From: Pilosibacter fragilis
GTDB lineage: Bacteria; Bacillota; Clostridia; Lachnospirales; Lachnospiraceae
DNA: 64,000 nt
Reading direction: 5' to 3'
NCBI RefSeq assembly: GCF_032490495.1
Contig: NZ_JAVYJB010000014.1
Coordinates: forward strand, 1 to 64,000
Of the stretch, positions 39,592 to 48,879 are shown piece by piece. Positions within the stretch are counted from its first letter, which is position 1, and each line of letters begins with the position of its first letter. Under the pieces are notes generated by a model. The model did not search any database, had not been told where the DNA came from, and saw only the letters and a list, made by a program, of their open reading frames with translations. The position numbers were made by a program, and so were the translations under genes.

Positions 39592-41280
39592 ATGGCTGAG
39601 AATATGACACCGGCTGAGGAAACAAAAGAAGTAGTTTCCAAAAACTTTATCGAGCAGGAAATCGATAAAGATCTTGCGGAAGGAGTATATGACCATGTCC
39701 AGACCCGGTTTCCACCGGAGCCAAACGGCTACCTTCATATCGGACATGCAAAATCGATCATCTTGAACTCCGGTCTCGCAAAAGAGTACGGCGGAAAGTT
39801 CAATCTTCGTTTTGATGATACGAACCCGACGAAGGAGAAGACGGAGTTCGTGCACTCCATCACGGAGGATGTAAAGTGGCTCGGAGCTGACTTTGAGGAC
39901 AGACTGTTCTTTGCTTCCGACTACTTCGATACGATGTACGAGTGCGCTGTAAAGTTAATTAAAAAGGGAAAAGCTTTCGTCTGTGATCTCTCTGCTGATC
40001 AGATCAAGGAATACCGTGGTGACTTCACAACACCTGGTAAGAACAGCCCGTACCGTGACCGTTCTGTCGAGGAAAACCTCCAGTTATTTGAGAACATGAA
40101 GAACGGCATGTATAAGGACGGAGAGAAGGTTCTCCGCGCAAAGATCGATATGGCATCGCCGAATATCAACATGCGTGATCCGGTCATCTACCGTGTCGCT
40201 CACATGACACACCACAATACCGGTGACAAGTGGTGCATCTATCCGATGTACGACTTCGCTCATCCGATCGAGGACGCGGTTGAGCACATCACACACTCTA
40301 TCTGTACTCTTGAGTTCGAGGATCACAGACCGCTCTACGACTGGGTCGTAAGAGAGTGCGAGTTCGAGAACCCGCCGCGCCAGATCGAGTTTGCGAAGAT
40401 GTACCTGACAAACGTGGTAACGGGTAAGCGTTATATTAAGAAGCTCGTTGAGGATGGAATCGTAGACGGCTGGGATGACCCGCGTCTTGTAACGATCGCA
40501 GCCCTCAGAAGAAGAGGATACACACCGGAAGCTCTGAGAATGTTCGTAGAACTCGTGGGCGTTTCCAAGGCAAACAGCTCCGTAGACTACGCGATGCTGG
40601 AGTACTGTATCCGTGAGGATCTGAAGTTAAAACGTCCGAGAATGATGGCTGTCCTTGATCCGGTAAAGCTGATCATTGACAACTATCCGGAAGGACAGAC
40701 AGAGATGCTGAGCATCCCGAATAACCTTGAGAATCCGGAGATGGGCGAGCGTGAGGTTCCGTTCTCCAGAGAACTCTATATCGAGCGTGAGGACTTCATG
40801 GAGAATCCGCCGAAGAAGTATTTCCGCCTTTTCCCGGGCAACGAAGTACGTCTCATGGGCGCATATTTCGTGACATGCACAGGCTTTGAGAAGGACGAGA
40901 ACGGAAATGTGACAGAGATCCACTGCACATACGATCCGGAGACAAAGAGTGGTTCCGGCTTTACCGGCAGAAAGGTAAAAGGAACGATCCACTGGGTATC
41001 CGCTCCGACAGCCGGAAAGGTAGAGTGCCGTCTCTACGAGAATATCGTCGATGAGGAGAAGGGCAAGCTGAACGCTGACGGAACCCTGAACTTAAATCCG
41101 AACTCCAAGACAATCACAACTGCCTATGTAGAGCCAAAACTCATGGAAGCAAAGGCATATGACAGCTTCCAGTTCATGAGAAACGGTTACTACTGCGTAG
41201 ACTGCAAGGACAGCAAGGAAGGACAGCCGGTATATAACCGTATCGTTTCCTTAAAGAGCTCCTTCAAGCTTCCGAAATAA
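39592..41280 (+). CDS. glnS: Glutamine--tRNA ligase
   Basis: 562 residues from ATG 39592 (ATGGAGGAATTG upstream). Class I synthetase: RFPPEPNGYLHIGHAKSIIL carries the HIGH motif; the KMSKS counterpart is degenerate in VVTGKRYIKKLVEDG, and DDPRLVTIAALRRRGY follows. The C-terminal half is the two beta-barrel anticodon-binding region (FLFP-type RLFPGNEVRLMGAYF, then GTIHWVSAP). It charges tRNA-Gln directly. Many Firmicutes use the amidation route instead, but several clostridia carry this enzyme. A regulator gene follows six bases later. Confidence 0.96.
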   Translation: MAENMTPAEETKEVVSKNFIEQEIDKDLAEGVYDHVQTRFPPEPNGYLHIGHAKSIILNSGLAKEYGGKFNLRFDDTNPTKEKTEFVHSITEDVKWLGADFEDRLFFASDYFDTMYECAVKLIKKGKAFVCDLSADQIKEYRGDFTTPGKNSPYRDRSVEENLQLFENMKNGMYKDGEKVLRAKIDMASPNINMRDPVIYRVAHMTHHNTGDKWCIYPMYDFAHPIEDAVEHITHSICTLEFEDHRPLYDWVVRECEFENPPRQIEFAKMYLTNVVTGKRYIKKLVEDGIVDGWDDPRLVTIAALRRRGYTPEALRMFVELVGVSKANSSVDYAMLEYCIREDLKLKRPRMMAVLDPVKLIIDNYPEGQTEMLSIPNNLENPEMGEREVPFSRELYIEREDFMENPPKKYFRLFPGNEVRLMGAYFVTCTGFEKDENGNVTEIHCTYDPETKSGSGFTGRKVKGTIHWVSAPTAGKVECRLYENIVDEEKGKLNADGTLNLNPNSKTITTAYVEPKLMEAKAYDSFQFMRNGYYCVDCKDSKEGQPVYNRIVSLKSSFKLPK

Positions 41281-41286
41281 AGATTT

Positions 41287-42729
41287 ATGGAATTGATCGT
41301 ACCGTTAAACGTACAGGGGGGGAGACCCTTGTACGAACAGATCTATCAGTATATCAAAGATGAGATCCGAAAGGGCAATATCAGGCCGGAGAAGCAGCTC
41401 CCTTCATCCAGGGAGCTTGCGAAGAGCCTGAAGGTCAGCCGGAGCACAACGCAGCTCGCCTACGAGCAGCTGGTGTCCGAGGGCTACCTTGAGGCGGTTC
41501 CGAGAAAAGGCTATTTTGCGGCGTCACTGGACGGAATCTTTCCGCCGGTGGCGCAGTCTGTTGCTGCCCGGCCGGATCAGAAAAAAGAGCTGTCTTTGGG
41601 CATGGAAAAGGAAAGTGTCCGGGGGCAGCTTTTTCGTGAAAAATTTGAAGTCGATTTTTCTCCCAGAGGCATCGATCTGGAAGGATTTCCCTATGCGACC
41701 TGGAGAAAGATCAGCCGCTCGGTTTTAAAAGAAGAGGACCGGGAGCTGTTTTTGAAGGGAGAGCCCCAGGGAGATCTGATCCTCAGGGAGGCGATCCGGG
41801 AGTATCTCCATGCAGCCCGCGGCGTAAACTGCGATGTTTCCCAGATCATCATTGGCGCGGGAAACGAATATCTTCTGATGTTGCTTTCCCAGATCATCGG
41901 AAGGGACGCGGTGATCGCCATGGAGAATCCCACCTACCGCCAGGCATACCGGGTGCTATCCGGTGTGGGACATAAGGTACTGCCGGTGGGGATCGATAAG
42001 AATGGATTCTGCGTGAAGGAACTTGAGGGGCAGGATGTACAGGCAGCCTATGTGATGCCGTCCCACCAGTTCCCGACAGGAACCGTAATGCCGGTGAGAA
42101 GAAGACAGGAGCTCCTTTTCTGGGCGGGAGAGCAGCCCGGAAGATACCTGATCGAGGATGACTATGACAGTGAATTCCGTTACAAGGGAAAACCGATCCC
42201 GGCACTTCAGGGGATGGACCAGAACGGATGTGTCATTTACATGGGAACATTCTCGAAGGCCATTGCTCCGGCAATCCGTGTGGGATATATGGTGCTGCCG
42301 GAGGCGCTGCTGTCGGTATACCTGGCGAAAGGAAGATTTTATTCCTCCACCGTGTCCAGGGTCGACCAGAGGATCCTGGCGAAATTTATTTCCGGCGGAT
42401 ATTTTGAGCGCCATCTGAACAGGATGCGCGAGATCTATAAGGGAAAACATGACGTGCTTTTAGGGGAATTAAAGCCGCTGGAAAAGCGGTTTGAGATCAC
42501 AGGAGAATTCGCGGGACTTCATGTGCTCTTAAAAGACAGGAAGAAGGAGCCGGAACAGCAGCTTTTAGAAAAAGCAGCAGAAAAAAAGGTCCGCGTCTAC
42601 GGACTTTCCGGGTTCTATATGGAGAGAGCGCAGGCGAAGGAGATGAGTACGATCGTTCTCGGATATGCAGGACTCACGGAGGAGGAAATCCGAAAAGGAG
42701 TAGACCTTTTACGGAAAGCTCTTGAGTAA
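41287..42729 (+). CDS. MocR-type GntR regulator with aminotransferase-like domain
   Basis: 480 residues. Winged helix at about 1-75 (GGRPLYEQIYQYIKDEIRKG, PSSRELAKSLKVSRSTTQLA). The rest is a fold-type I PLP domain with QIIIGAGNEYLLMLLSQIIG, EDDYDSEFRY and the PLP lysine in GTFSKAIAPAIRVG (Lys324). MocR proteins use PLP-bound ligands as sensors, for example PdxR controlling pyridoxal synthesis or GabR. The regulated target is not evident; no pdx or gab genes are next to it. The six-base gap to glnS suggests cotranscription. Confidence 0.93.
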   Translation: MELIVPLNVQGGRPLYEQIYQYIKDEIRKGNIRPEKQLPSSRELAKSLKVSRSTTQLAYEQLVSEGYLEAVPRKGYFAASLDGIFPPVAQSVAARPDQKKELSLGMEKESVRGQLFREKFEVDFSPRGIDLEGFPYATWRKISRSVLKEEDRELFLKGEPQGDLILREAIREYLHAARGVNCDVSQIIIGAGNEYLLMLLSQIIGRDAVIAMENPTYRQAYRVLSGVGHKVLPVGIDKNGFCVKELEGQDVQAAYVMPSHQFPTGTVMPVRRRQELLFWAGEQPGRYLIEDDYDSEFRYKGKPIPALQGMDQNGCVIYMGTFSKAIAPAIRVGYMVLPEALLSVYLAKGRFYSSTVSRVDQRILAKFISGGYFERHLNRMREIYKGKHDVLLGELKPLEKRFEITGEFAGLHVLLKDRKKEPEQQLLEKAAEKKVRVYGLSGFYMERAQAKEMSTIVLGYAGLTEEEIRKGVDLLRKALE

Positions 42730-42753
42730 AGAATAAGCGGATTGGATAGAAGA

Positions 42754-42787
42754 AAGCTGGTATGCAAAGACGCGCGCCAGCTTTTTT
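42754..42787 (+). terminator. Terminator of the glnS-mocR unit
   Basis: AAGCTGG (42754-42760) pairs with CCAGCTT (42777-42783), continuing into TTTTT. Confidence 0.88.
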
Positions 42788-42894
42788 CGGACTTAAGTCA
42801 AGATTAGGTTTTACAGACAGCTGCACTGGGGGAGAGATTGGGACAGGGCATATGCTTGTGACCAGGCGTGCATGGGAACAAAGCGCAAAAAAAC

Positions 42895-42922
42895 GGGATA
42901 CGCATCCGAAAATGCGTATCCC
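42895..42922 (-). terminator. Terminator of the IclR operon
   Basis: GGGATACGCAT (42895-42905) and ATGCGTATCCC (42912-42922) are perfect arms with loop CCGAAA. On the minus strand the stem is followed by a run of seven T. Confidence 0.92.
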
Positions 42923-42937
42923 AAGGATTGATTCCGT

Positions 42938-43705
42938 TTACTGGAACACATCATGCTTCTCATATCCGAGATCGGCGGAGAGGGATGATGCGTAGAACTG
43001 TACGAGATCTTTCTGGGTGTCAAGAAACTCCGGAGTATCGACCCGGATCTCCGGGGCGATGATTCCAATGGAACCGGCGAGTTCACCGTCGGAGTTGAAG
43101 ACCGGTGCCCCGATTCCAAGGGCGTCGGTGACATACTCTCCGTGAGTGATGGCGTAGCCATCCTGGCGGATCTTTTTTAATTCCTCGCGCAGGTCATCCG
43201 GGCGGACATGAGGGAAAGCCTGATCGTGGAGAATAATGTTTTTGAAGTATTCGTCGATGAAGGCCGGTGTCTGCCATGCGAGGAGGACCTTACGGATCGC
43301 GCCGCAGTGCATATACATCTCATAGCCGAACTCTTCAACAACTTTTAAGTGGCTCGGACCATCTACCTTTTCAATCACAAGTCCCTTATTTCCCACTGGA
43401 ATTACGAGGTATGCGTCTTCTTTTGTCTGTTTTGCCAGCTGTGCCAGGATACCGTGGGCGGCATCCTGGAGACGGATCCCTCTTGCAGCGGCTTTTCCCA
43501 GAGGAATCAGCGCCGGGCCAAGACGGTAGGTGTGGGATCTGTCGTCGCGGATTACATATTTCTTCTCACAGAACGTCTGCAGAATCCGGTGAACCGTGCT
43601 CGGGGGCAGATCCATCGCCTCTGCTAGTTCCGCGATTGAGAAATTGCGGTTTTTTTCTTTCAGGACTTCCAATAGCTCCATGGAGCGGAGAAGACTTTGT
43701 ATCAT
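42938..43705 (-). CDS. IclR-family transcriptional regulator
   Basis: 255 residues. Winged helix at about 1-62 (IQSLLRSMELLEVLKEKNRN, IAELAEAMDLPPSTVHRILQ). The effector domain has the family pattern DAYLVIPVGNKGLVIEKVDG, MYMHCGAIRKVLLAW and GAPVFNSDGELAGSIGI. IclR proteins usually control catabolic genes for aromatic, sugar-acid or glyoxylate compounds; the PfkB kinase 3.7 kb away is a possible but unproven target. It is the second gene of a minus-strand pair; its ATG overlaps the upstream gene's stop by four bases. Confidence 0.94.
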   Translation of the reverse strand: MIQSLLRSMELLEVLKEKNRNFSIAELAEAMDLPPSTVHRILQTFCEKKYVIRDDRSHTYRLGPALIPLGKAAARGIRLQDAAHGILAQLAKQTKEDAYLVIPVGNKGLVIEKVDGPSHLKVVEEFGYEMYMHCGAIRKVLLAWQTPAFIDEYFKNIILHDQAFPHVRPDDLREELKKIRQDGYAITHGEYVTDALGIGAPVFNSDGELAGSIGIIAPEIRVDTPEFLDTQKDLVQFYASSLSADLGYEKHDVFQ

Positions 43706-44094
43706 TCGGTTTTTCCTTCCTCCGTATCGTCCTCAACTACAACGGAGGATGTTTTTTCTTCCGGTACGTTTTCCTCTTTTACAGAGTCTTTTTCGTCTGT
43801 GGGTTCCGGACATGCCGTCTCTTCGGAATCTTTAGTCTCTTCTTTTTTTACGGAATCATCCGCAGCGTTTGTGTCTTTTCCGGAATTGATCGTAATATAA
43901 GTTCTCTCTGGAGCAGGTTCCGTCTTTTCTTCTGTTTCCTCAGAAGGGGTCTCCTCTTCCTCGTATTCATGAAAATCCTGGTCCAGCTCATCGTTGAAGG
44001 ATTTTAATTTCAGATAGTAGGAGATACCGGCCGCAACTGCGCCGCCGAGCATCGCGCCAAATGCGATAAGAAGGCCTGATTTCTTTTTTGACAT
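43702..44094 (-). CDS. Membrane-anchored acidic protein of unknown function
   Basis: 130 residues. A basic start and one hydrophobic segment (SGLLIAFGAMLGGAVAAGIS) are followed by 95 residues of Glu/Asp/Ser/Thr-rich, disordered-looking tail. Resembles YtxH-like gas-vesicle/stress membrane proteins in layout only. Its stop overlaps the IclR start, so the two are translationally coupled. A ribosome site (AAAGGAGAAT) precedes the start. The large excess of negative charge at the end is its main feature. Confidence 0.7.
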   Translation of the reverse strand: MSKKKSGLLIAFGAMLGGAVAAGISYYLKLKSFNDELDQDFHEYEEEETPSEETEEKTEPAPERTYITINSGKDTNAADDSVKKEETKDSEETACPEPTDEKDSVKEENVPEEKTSSVVVEDDTEEGKTE

Positions 44095-44338
44095 GGTTTA
44101 TTCTCCTTTCCGCTGCATTACGCGGTTCCGAAAATCTGAGGATTCCGCCTGCAGCCGCCAGTCTGCTATTTATAATCATAATCGAATTCCAGGGAAAATG
44201 AAAGACATAATTATGAAAAAAGTTAAAAAAATGTATAAATTATTCAAGTAAATTGCCGGATTTCACCAGAAAACGGGAACTAGACAGCACAGCGGCATGC
44301 AGACCCGCAGAGAGGTTCACAAATTTTTCATAAAATAA
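44095..44338. other. Non-coding region between divergent transcription units
   Basis: AT-rich sequence between the minus-strand acidic-protein gene and the groE control region. It must hold the minus-strand promoter, perhaps with a TATAAA-like -10 around 44168-44174, but I see no good -35 partner. No gene or other structure is evident. Confidence 0.35.
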
Positions 44339-44365
44339 TTAGCACTCGTGACTTGACAGTGCTAA
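44339..44365. promoter_or_regulatory. CIRCE operator (HrcA-binding site)
   Basis: TTAGCACTC (44339-44347), nine bases, CAGTGCTAA (44357-44365). This matches the CIRCE consensus TTAGCACTC-N9-GAGTGCTAA with one change (C for the G at 44357). It overlaps the -35 box of the groE promoter, so HrcA bound here would block transcription until heat shock. Confidence 0.95.
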
Positions 44366-44381
44366 CAACATGTGCTATAAC
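44353..44381 (+). promoter_or_regulatory. groESL promoter
   Basis: TTGACA (44353-44358), 17 bases, TATAAC (44376-44381). The -35 hexamer lies inside the CIRCE element. The leader to groES is about 120 bases. Confidence 0.88.
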
Positions 44382-44508
44382 ATGACTTGTGACGAGGGGT
44401 CAGGGAAAAGACCTGAGTCAGACTGAAGAAGATAAAAATGAAAAAGAATTGTGACTGAAATCACAGGATAGTCGCAAGAGCTTGTAAAATGACAAGGAGG
44501 AGTCAGTA

Positions 44509-44793
44509 ATGAAATTAGTACCATTATTTGACAGAGTTGTTTTAAAACAGTTAGTTGCAGAAGAGACCACAAAATCCGGTATCGTTCTTCCGGGTCAGGC
44601 AAAGGAAAAACCGCAGCAGGCAGAAGTGATCGCTGTTGGTCCTGGCGGAGTTGTTGACGGCAAAGAGATCAAGATGCAGGTAAAACCGGGCGATAAGGTA
44701 ATCTACTCCAAGTACTCCGGAACAGAAGTAAAGGTAGAGGAAGAGGATTATATCATCGTTAAGCAGAATGATATCCTTGCAGTGATCGAATAA
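44509..44793 (+). CDS. groES: Co-chaperonin GroES
   Basis: 94 residues, normal length. MKLVPLFDRVVLKQLVAEE start, the mobile loop TTKSGIVLPGQAKEKPQQ that binds GroEL, and the GDKVIYSKYSGTEVKVEEED barrel region. It caps the GroEL ring during protein folding. Ribosome site AAGGAGGAG is strong. The HrcA/CIRCE promoter controls it with groEL, which starts 118 bases later. Confidence 0.98.
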   Translation: MKLVPLFDRVVLKQLVAEETTKSGIVLPGQAKEKPQQAEVIAVGPGGVVDGKEIKMQVKPGDKVIYSKYSGTEVKVEEEDYIIVKQNDILAVIE

Positions 44794-44911
44794 TCGGAGA
44801 ATTATATCCGGGACCGCGTGTGCGAAGCGCTCAGGGCGGTCCGAAATTCAGAATTCAGAACGAAGTAACCGGAAAATGGTTACAGGAAATCTTGATTGGA
44901 GGAATTTTAAC

Positions 44912-46537
44912 ATGGCTAAGGAAATTAAATATGGCGTTGAAGCCAGAAAAGCTCTTGAAGCTGGTGTAAATAAACTTGCTGATACTGTCCGCGTAACGAT
45001 CGGACCGAAAGGAAGAAACGTTGTTCTCGATAAATCCTTCGGCGCTCCGCTGATCACAAACGATGGTGTTACCATCGCGAAAGAGATCGAGTTAGAAGAC
45101 CCGTTTGAGAACATGGGCGCACAGCTCTTAAAAGAGGTTGCCACAAAGACAAACGACGTTGCCGGTGATGGTACAACAACAGCTACCGTTCTTGCACAGG
45201 CAATGGTAAACGAAGGTATGAAGAACCTGGCTGCAGGCGCTAACCCGATCGTATTAAGAAAGGGTATGAAGAAAGCCACAGACGAGGCTGTCAAGGCAAT
45301 CGCAGAGATGAGCGAGCCGATCAGCAGTAAAGACCAGATCGCAAGAGTTGCAGCAATCTCTGCAGCAAGCGATGAGGTCGGTGAGATGGTTGCAGACGCG
45401 ATGGAGAAGGTTACAAACGACGGCGTTATCACCATCGAAGAGTCCAAGACAATGAAGACAGAGCTTGACCTTGTAGAAGGTATGCAGTTCGACCGTGGAT
45501 ACATTTCCGCATATATGTGCACAGATATGGAGAAGATGGAGGCAACTCTTGACGATCCGTATATCCTGATCACAGACAAGAAGATCGCTAACATCAACGA
45601 TATCCTTCCGCTCCTTGAGCAGATCGTAAAGACAGGCGCAAAGCTTCTTATCATCGCTGAGGATATCGAGGGTGAGGCTCTCACAACTCTTATCGTCAAC
45701 AAGTTAAGAGGTACATTCAGCGTTGTAGGTGTTAAGGCACCGGGCTACGGCGATAGAAGAAAAGAGATGTTAAAGGATATCGCGATCTTAACAGGCGGTA
45801 CCGTGATCTCCGATGAACTTGGTCTTGACCTCAAGGATGCTACAATGGAGCAGCTTGGCCGTGCAAAATCCGTTAAGGTTCAGAAAGAGAACACCATCAT
45901 CGTTGACGGTCTCGGCGACAAGAAAGAGATCGCTGACAGAGTTGCCCAGATCAAGGGTCAGATCGAAGAGACAAAGTCCGACTTCGACAGAGAGAAACTT
46001 CAGGAGAGACTTGCAAAACTCGCTGGCGGTGTTGCAGTGATCCGCGTAGGTGCTGCTACTGAAACAGAGATGAAGGAAGCAAAACTCCGTATGGAAGATG
46101 CTCTTGCAGCTACGAAGGCAGCTGTTGAGGAAGGTATCATCGCAGGCGGCGGATCTGCTTATGTTCACGCAGCAGAGAAGGTTGCAGCTGTTGTAAATGA
46201 GATGGAAGGCGACGAGAAGACAGGCGGAAAGATTATCTTAAAGGCTCTTGAAGCTCCGTTATTCCATATCGTATCCAACGCAGGCCTTGAGGGCGCTGTG
46301 ATCGTTAACAAAGTTAAAGAGCTCCCGGTTGGCCAGGGCTTCGATGCTTACAATGAGATTTTCGTTGATATGATCAAAGCTGGTATCCTTGATCCGGCTA
46401 AGGTTACAAGAAGTGCATTACAGAACGCAACAAGCGTTGCTTCCACACTTCTTACAACAGAGTCTGTTGTTGCAAACATCAAAGAAGAGACTCCGGCAAT
46501 GCCGGCAGGTGCAGGCGGAATGGGCGGAATGATGTAA
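44912..46537 (+). CDS. groEL: Chaperonin GroEL
   Basis: 541 residues from ATG 44912 (TTGGAGGAATT upstream; the upstream in-frame ATG at 44876 lacks a site and adds non-family residues). Signature stretches: TVRVTIGPKGRNVVLDKSFG, the ATP-binding VAGDGTTTATVLA, the apical-domain GYISAYMCTDMEKMEA and the C-terminal GAGGMGGMM repeat. It forms the double-ring folding chamber with GroES. Heat-shock controlled through CIRCE. A terminator follows. Confidence 0.98.
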   Translation: MAKEIKYGVEARKALEAGVNKLADTVRVTIGPKGRNVVLDKSFGAPLITNDGVTIAKEIELEDPFENMGAQLLKEVATKTNDVAGDGTTTATVLAQAMVNEGMKNLAAGANPIVLRKGMKKATDEAVKAIAEMSEPISSKDQIARVAAISAASDEVGEMVADAMEKVTNDGVITIEESKTMKTELDLVEGMQFDRGYISAYMCTDMEKMEATLDDPYILITDKKIANINDILPLLEQIVKTGAKLLIIAEDIEGEALTTLIVNKLRGTFSVVGVKAPGYGDRRKEMLKDIAILTGGTVISDELGLDLKDATMEQLGRAKSVKVQKENTIIVDGLGDKKEIADRVAQIKGQIEETKSDFDREKLQERLAKLAGGVAVIRVGAATETEMKEAKLRMEDALAATKAAVEEGIIAGGGSAYVHAAEKVAAVVNEMEGDEKTGGKIILKALEAPLFHIVSNAGLEGAVIVNKVKELPVGQGFDAYNEIFVDMIKAGILDPAKVTRSALQNATSVASTLLTTESVVANIKEETPAMPAGAGGMGGMM

Positions 46538-46577
46538 TCCATCTCCGAAACTGCAAAATTTCAGGAAAATTAATAAA

Positions 46578-46614
46578 GCCATCGGCGGTTCTGTGAGCCG
46601 TCGGTGGCCTTTTT
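46578..46614 (+). terminator. Terminator of groESL
   Basis: GCCATCGGCGG (46578-46588) pairs with CCGTCGGTGGC (46598-46608) including two G-T pairs, followed by CTTTTT. Confidence 0.88.
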
Positions 46615-46668
46615 CATGTAACAGGAAATTTATGGGGATTCCCTGTCACATAAAAAGGTACGAACAAT

Positions 46669-47121
46669 TCAGGGCATTTTTGAGAGCCTGCTGTTCTGGT
46701 ATTCCCCAGACCAGGTTACATCCCGGTTGAACCAGGAGAGAGGCGGGAATGCTCTGGCATCCTCCTCGCTGGAAAACTCGATCTCCGCAAGCATGAGACC
46801 GGCGAATTTCCCCTCGAAGACGTCGAATTCCACAGTGAGATCCTCACGGCCCGGGACCGGGATCAGGTAGCGCTTTTTTGTGAGGATATTTCCATCTGCT
46901 TTTGTGAGAAGATGGGCGTAGGCTTCTTTTGTCAGCGGGAGATTATATTCCTCTCTGGCGAGAAGTCCTTTGGATTTGTAGGTGAGGTAACAGGTATCGT
47001 CCTCCTTACGTACCCGGACTACCGGCTCTGTGCAGAGGTAGGCCTGTTCGATCTCATGACATGGGAAAAGCTCGTAGTTTTCAGGAGGGGACGTGACAAG
47101 AAATTTGCGTTCGATTTCCAT
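46669..47121 (-). CDS. CYTH-domain triphosphate tunnel protein
   Basis: 150 residues from the ATG at 47121 (minus), which gives the family-perfect N-terminus MEIERKFLV with the ExExK metal-triphosphate motif; AAGGAAA precedes it. Alternating charged strands (VVRVRKEDDTCYLTYKSKG, KKRYLIPVP, LTVEFDVFEGKFAGLMLAEI) line the tunnel. Members hydrolyse inorganic triphosphate or related compounds; the native substrate in clostridia is not settled. It is a single gene with a palindromic repeat just upstream. Confidence 0.93.
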   Translation of the reverse strand: MEIERKFLVTSPPENYELFPCHEIEQAYLCTEPVVRVRKEDDTCYLTYKSKGLLAREEYNLPLTKEAYAHLLTKADGNILTKKRYLIPVPGREDLTVEFDVFEGKFAGLMLAEIEFSSEEDARAFPPLSWFNRDVTWSGEYQNSRLSKMP

Positions 47122-47149
47122 AATTATTTCCTTTCTGGATCCTGTATAT

Positions 47150-47267
47150 GGGGGATTTTCTGAACGGAAAATTCCGCACAATACAGAGGTGATAGTGGAT
47201 TTTGCCGATTTGGAATGCGAAGCATCGGCAAAAACGGCTGCTGCCGGTGCAAGGCGGGAACAGTGAC
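47150..47267 (-). repeat. Palindromic intergenic repeat, copy 1 (minus orientation)
   Basis: About 118 bp that, reverse-complemented, aligns almost without gaps to 51327-51445. The core is a 12-bp stem GATTTTGCCGAT (47198-47209) with ATCGGCAAAAAC (47224-47235), one mismatch, and a 14-base loop GC-CTTCGCATTCC-like. It lies between the CYTH gene and the DUF975 gene (the 329-bp gap 47122-47450), not in any gene. Confidence 0.8.
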
Positions 47268-47450
47268 ATATTGTAATAAATCATACCATATTGCAAGGAA
47301 AAAGTAAGGTCTTTTATTCACAAATATGGTACAATCATTGTAAGAAAAGTTGCTGTTTGTGAATGAAAAATCCTCGAACAGCAGCAGGGAAAGAAAAATA
47401 TCTGGAAACTGCTCATACTTTGATGATAAAAACAGAAGGAGGAACATCGT

Positions 47451-48827
47451 ATGTGGACAAGGGCAGAATTAAAAAACAGAGCGAAAATGTGTCTGAGCCG
47501 TTATTACTGGGCGGCGTTTCTTGTGAGCCTGATCTTTGCGATCCTCAGTGGATTTGGCGGATCGAACGCGAATACCCAGAGGATTACAAGTTATCTGGAG
47601 CAGAATGAATCAGGAAACGGTCAGACTGATCAGAGCAGTCTCATCCTTGGCGAGCTGGGAGGAGATGGAAGCCTTAGCGGAAATACTGGGAGTGGTCTTG
47701 CCAGCGGGATCGAGCTTGTCCCGGGACTTGGTGATGCCTACGGACCGGGAGCCGGAAATGCCGGATCTATGGTTGCGAGCAACCTGTTTTACCGGCTTTT
47801 TGCGGGGGCTGTGGTCGTTATTGTGATCATTTCCGTCGTGATCGGAATTTTTGTACAGCCATTGTTTGAGATCGGACGAAACAGATTTTATATGGAGAGC
47901 CGCGTGACGGGACAGTCGGCGGGCATTGGAAAACTCTTCTGGGGATTTTCCAACGGATATTTAAAGCTTTTGGGGACCCAGTTCCTTCGCTCTTTGATCA
48001 CAGAGGGCATCGTGTTCCTGTGCATGGCACCGGGATTACTGACACTTGCATTTAACAGGTTCCTGATTGACTGGATGGGAAGCGCTGTTCTGATGGCATG
48101 TGGCGCCGTGGTGGGAACCTGTTTTTCCATCTACTTCCAGTACTGTTATCTGATGGTGCCGTATATTCTTGCCGAAAATCCGGATATGAAGGCGAGAGAG
48201 GCTTTAAGACTCTCAAAAGAGATGATGGACGGACAGAAGTGGAACGCGTTCGTTCTCGGCCTTTCCTTCATAGGATGGCAGCTTCTCGGAACGTTGCTCT
48301 GCGGTATCGGTACCTTTTTTGTTCAGCCGTATGTTGACGCGACCTTCGCGGAACTCTACGCAGTTCTCCGCGGACCGTATTCCGGGCGTCTGAATGGATT
48401 CGGCGGGGAACCGTTTGTACAGAATAACGCCCGCTACGGCGGTCAGTACGTGGAGCCGGATAGTGTGAGAGATGTCGGTGAAAGAGGAAATTACAGTGGT
48501 TATGGTTCCTATGGAAATGGAGATCCGAATGGCGGATACGGCGCGTATGGAAACGGAAATATGAATGGAGGTTACGGACAGAATAACGGAAACGGGTATT
48601 CTTATGGACAGAACCAGAACAGCGCTCCGGACAGCTGGAGTGATGTGCCGAAGGAGACATATAAGTACAACGGACCGGAGCAGACCATCAATCCGTCTGT
48701 TTCAGGGCAGGCCGCTGCAAATGACCGCGGAACGGATGTGAAAAAATCGGAAGGTGGACCGGGACGCGGATATTATCTGAATGGAAAATTTTATTCGTAT
48801 ACGGATGATGAGAAAAGCGAGCAGTAA
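47451..48827 (+). CDS. DUF975-family membrane protein with Gly/Asn/Tyr-rich tail
   Basis: 458 residues. The DUF975 core has the start MWTRAELKNRAKMCLSRYYW and several membrane spans (FLVSLIFAILSGFGG; VVIVIISVVIGIFVQPLF; FCY-like YFQYCYLMVPYILAENP, then KAREALRLSKEMMDGQKW). The extracytoplasmic loop at about 50-105 is Gly/Ser/Asn-rich. The last 120 residues (YGSYGNGDPNGGYGAYGNGN and onward) are low-complexity Gly/Asn/Tyr repeats with a probable adhesive or phase-forming nature. DUF975 proteins are common in Lachnospiraceae and uncharacterised. Ribosome site AGAAGGAGGAA. Confidence 0.88.
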   Translation: MWTRAELKNRAKMCLSRYYWAAFLVSLIFAILSGFGGSNANTQRITSYLEQNESGNGQTDQSSLILGELGGDGSLSGNTGSGLASGIELVPGLGDAYGPGAGNAGSMVASNLFYRLFAGAVVVIVIISVVIGIFVQPLFEIGRNRFYMESRVTGQSAGIGKLFWGFSNGYLKLLGTQFLRSLITEGIVFLCMAPGLLTLAFNRFLIDWMGSAVLMACGAVVGTCFSIYFQYCYLMVPYILAENPDMKAREALRLSKEMMDGQKWNAFVLGLSFIGWQLLGTLLCGIGTFFVQPYVDATFAELYAVLRGPYSGRLNGFGGEPFVQNNARYGGQYVEPDSVRDVGERGNYSGYGSYGNGDPNGGYGAYGNGNMNGGYGQNNGNGYSYGQNQNSAPDSWSDVPKETYKYNGPEQTINPSVSGQAAANDRGTDVKKSEGGPGRGYYLNGKFYSYTDDEKSEQ

Positions 48828-48879
48828 CCTCTGGAAAACTTCCGGAGGCAGATTGGCAAAGAAAGGTGAGAAGTTTTAA

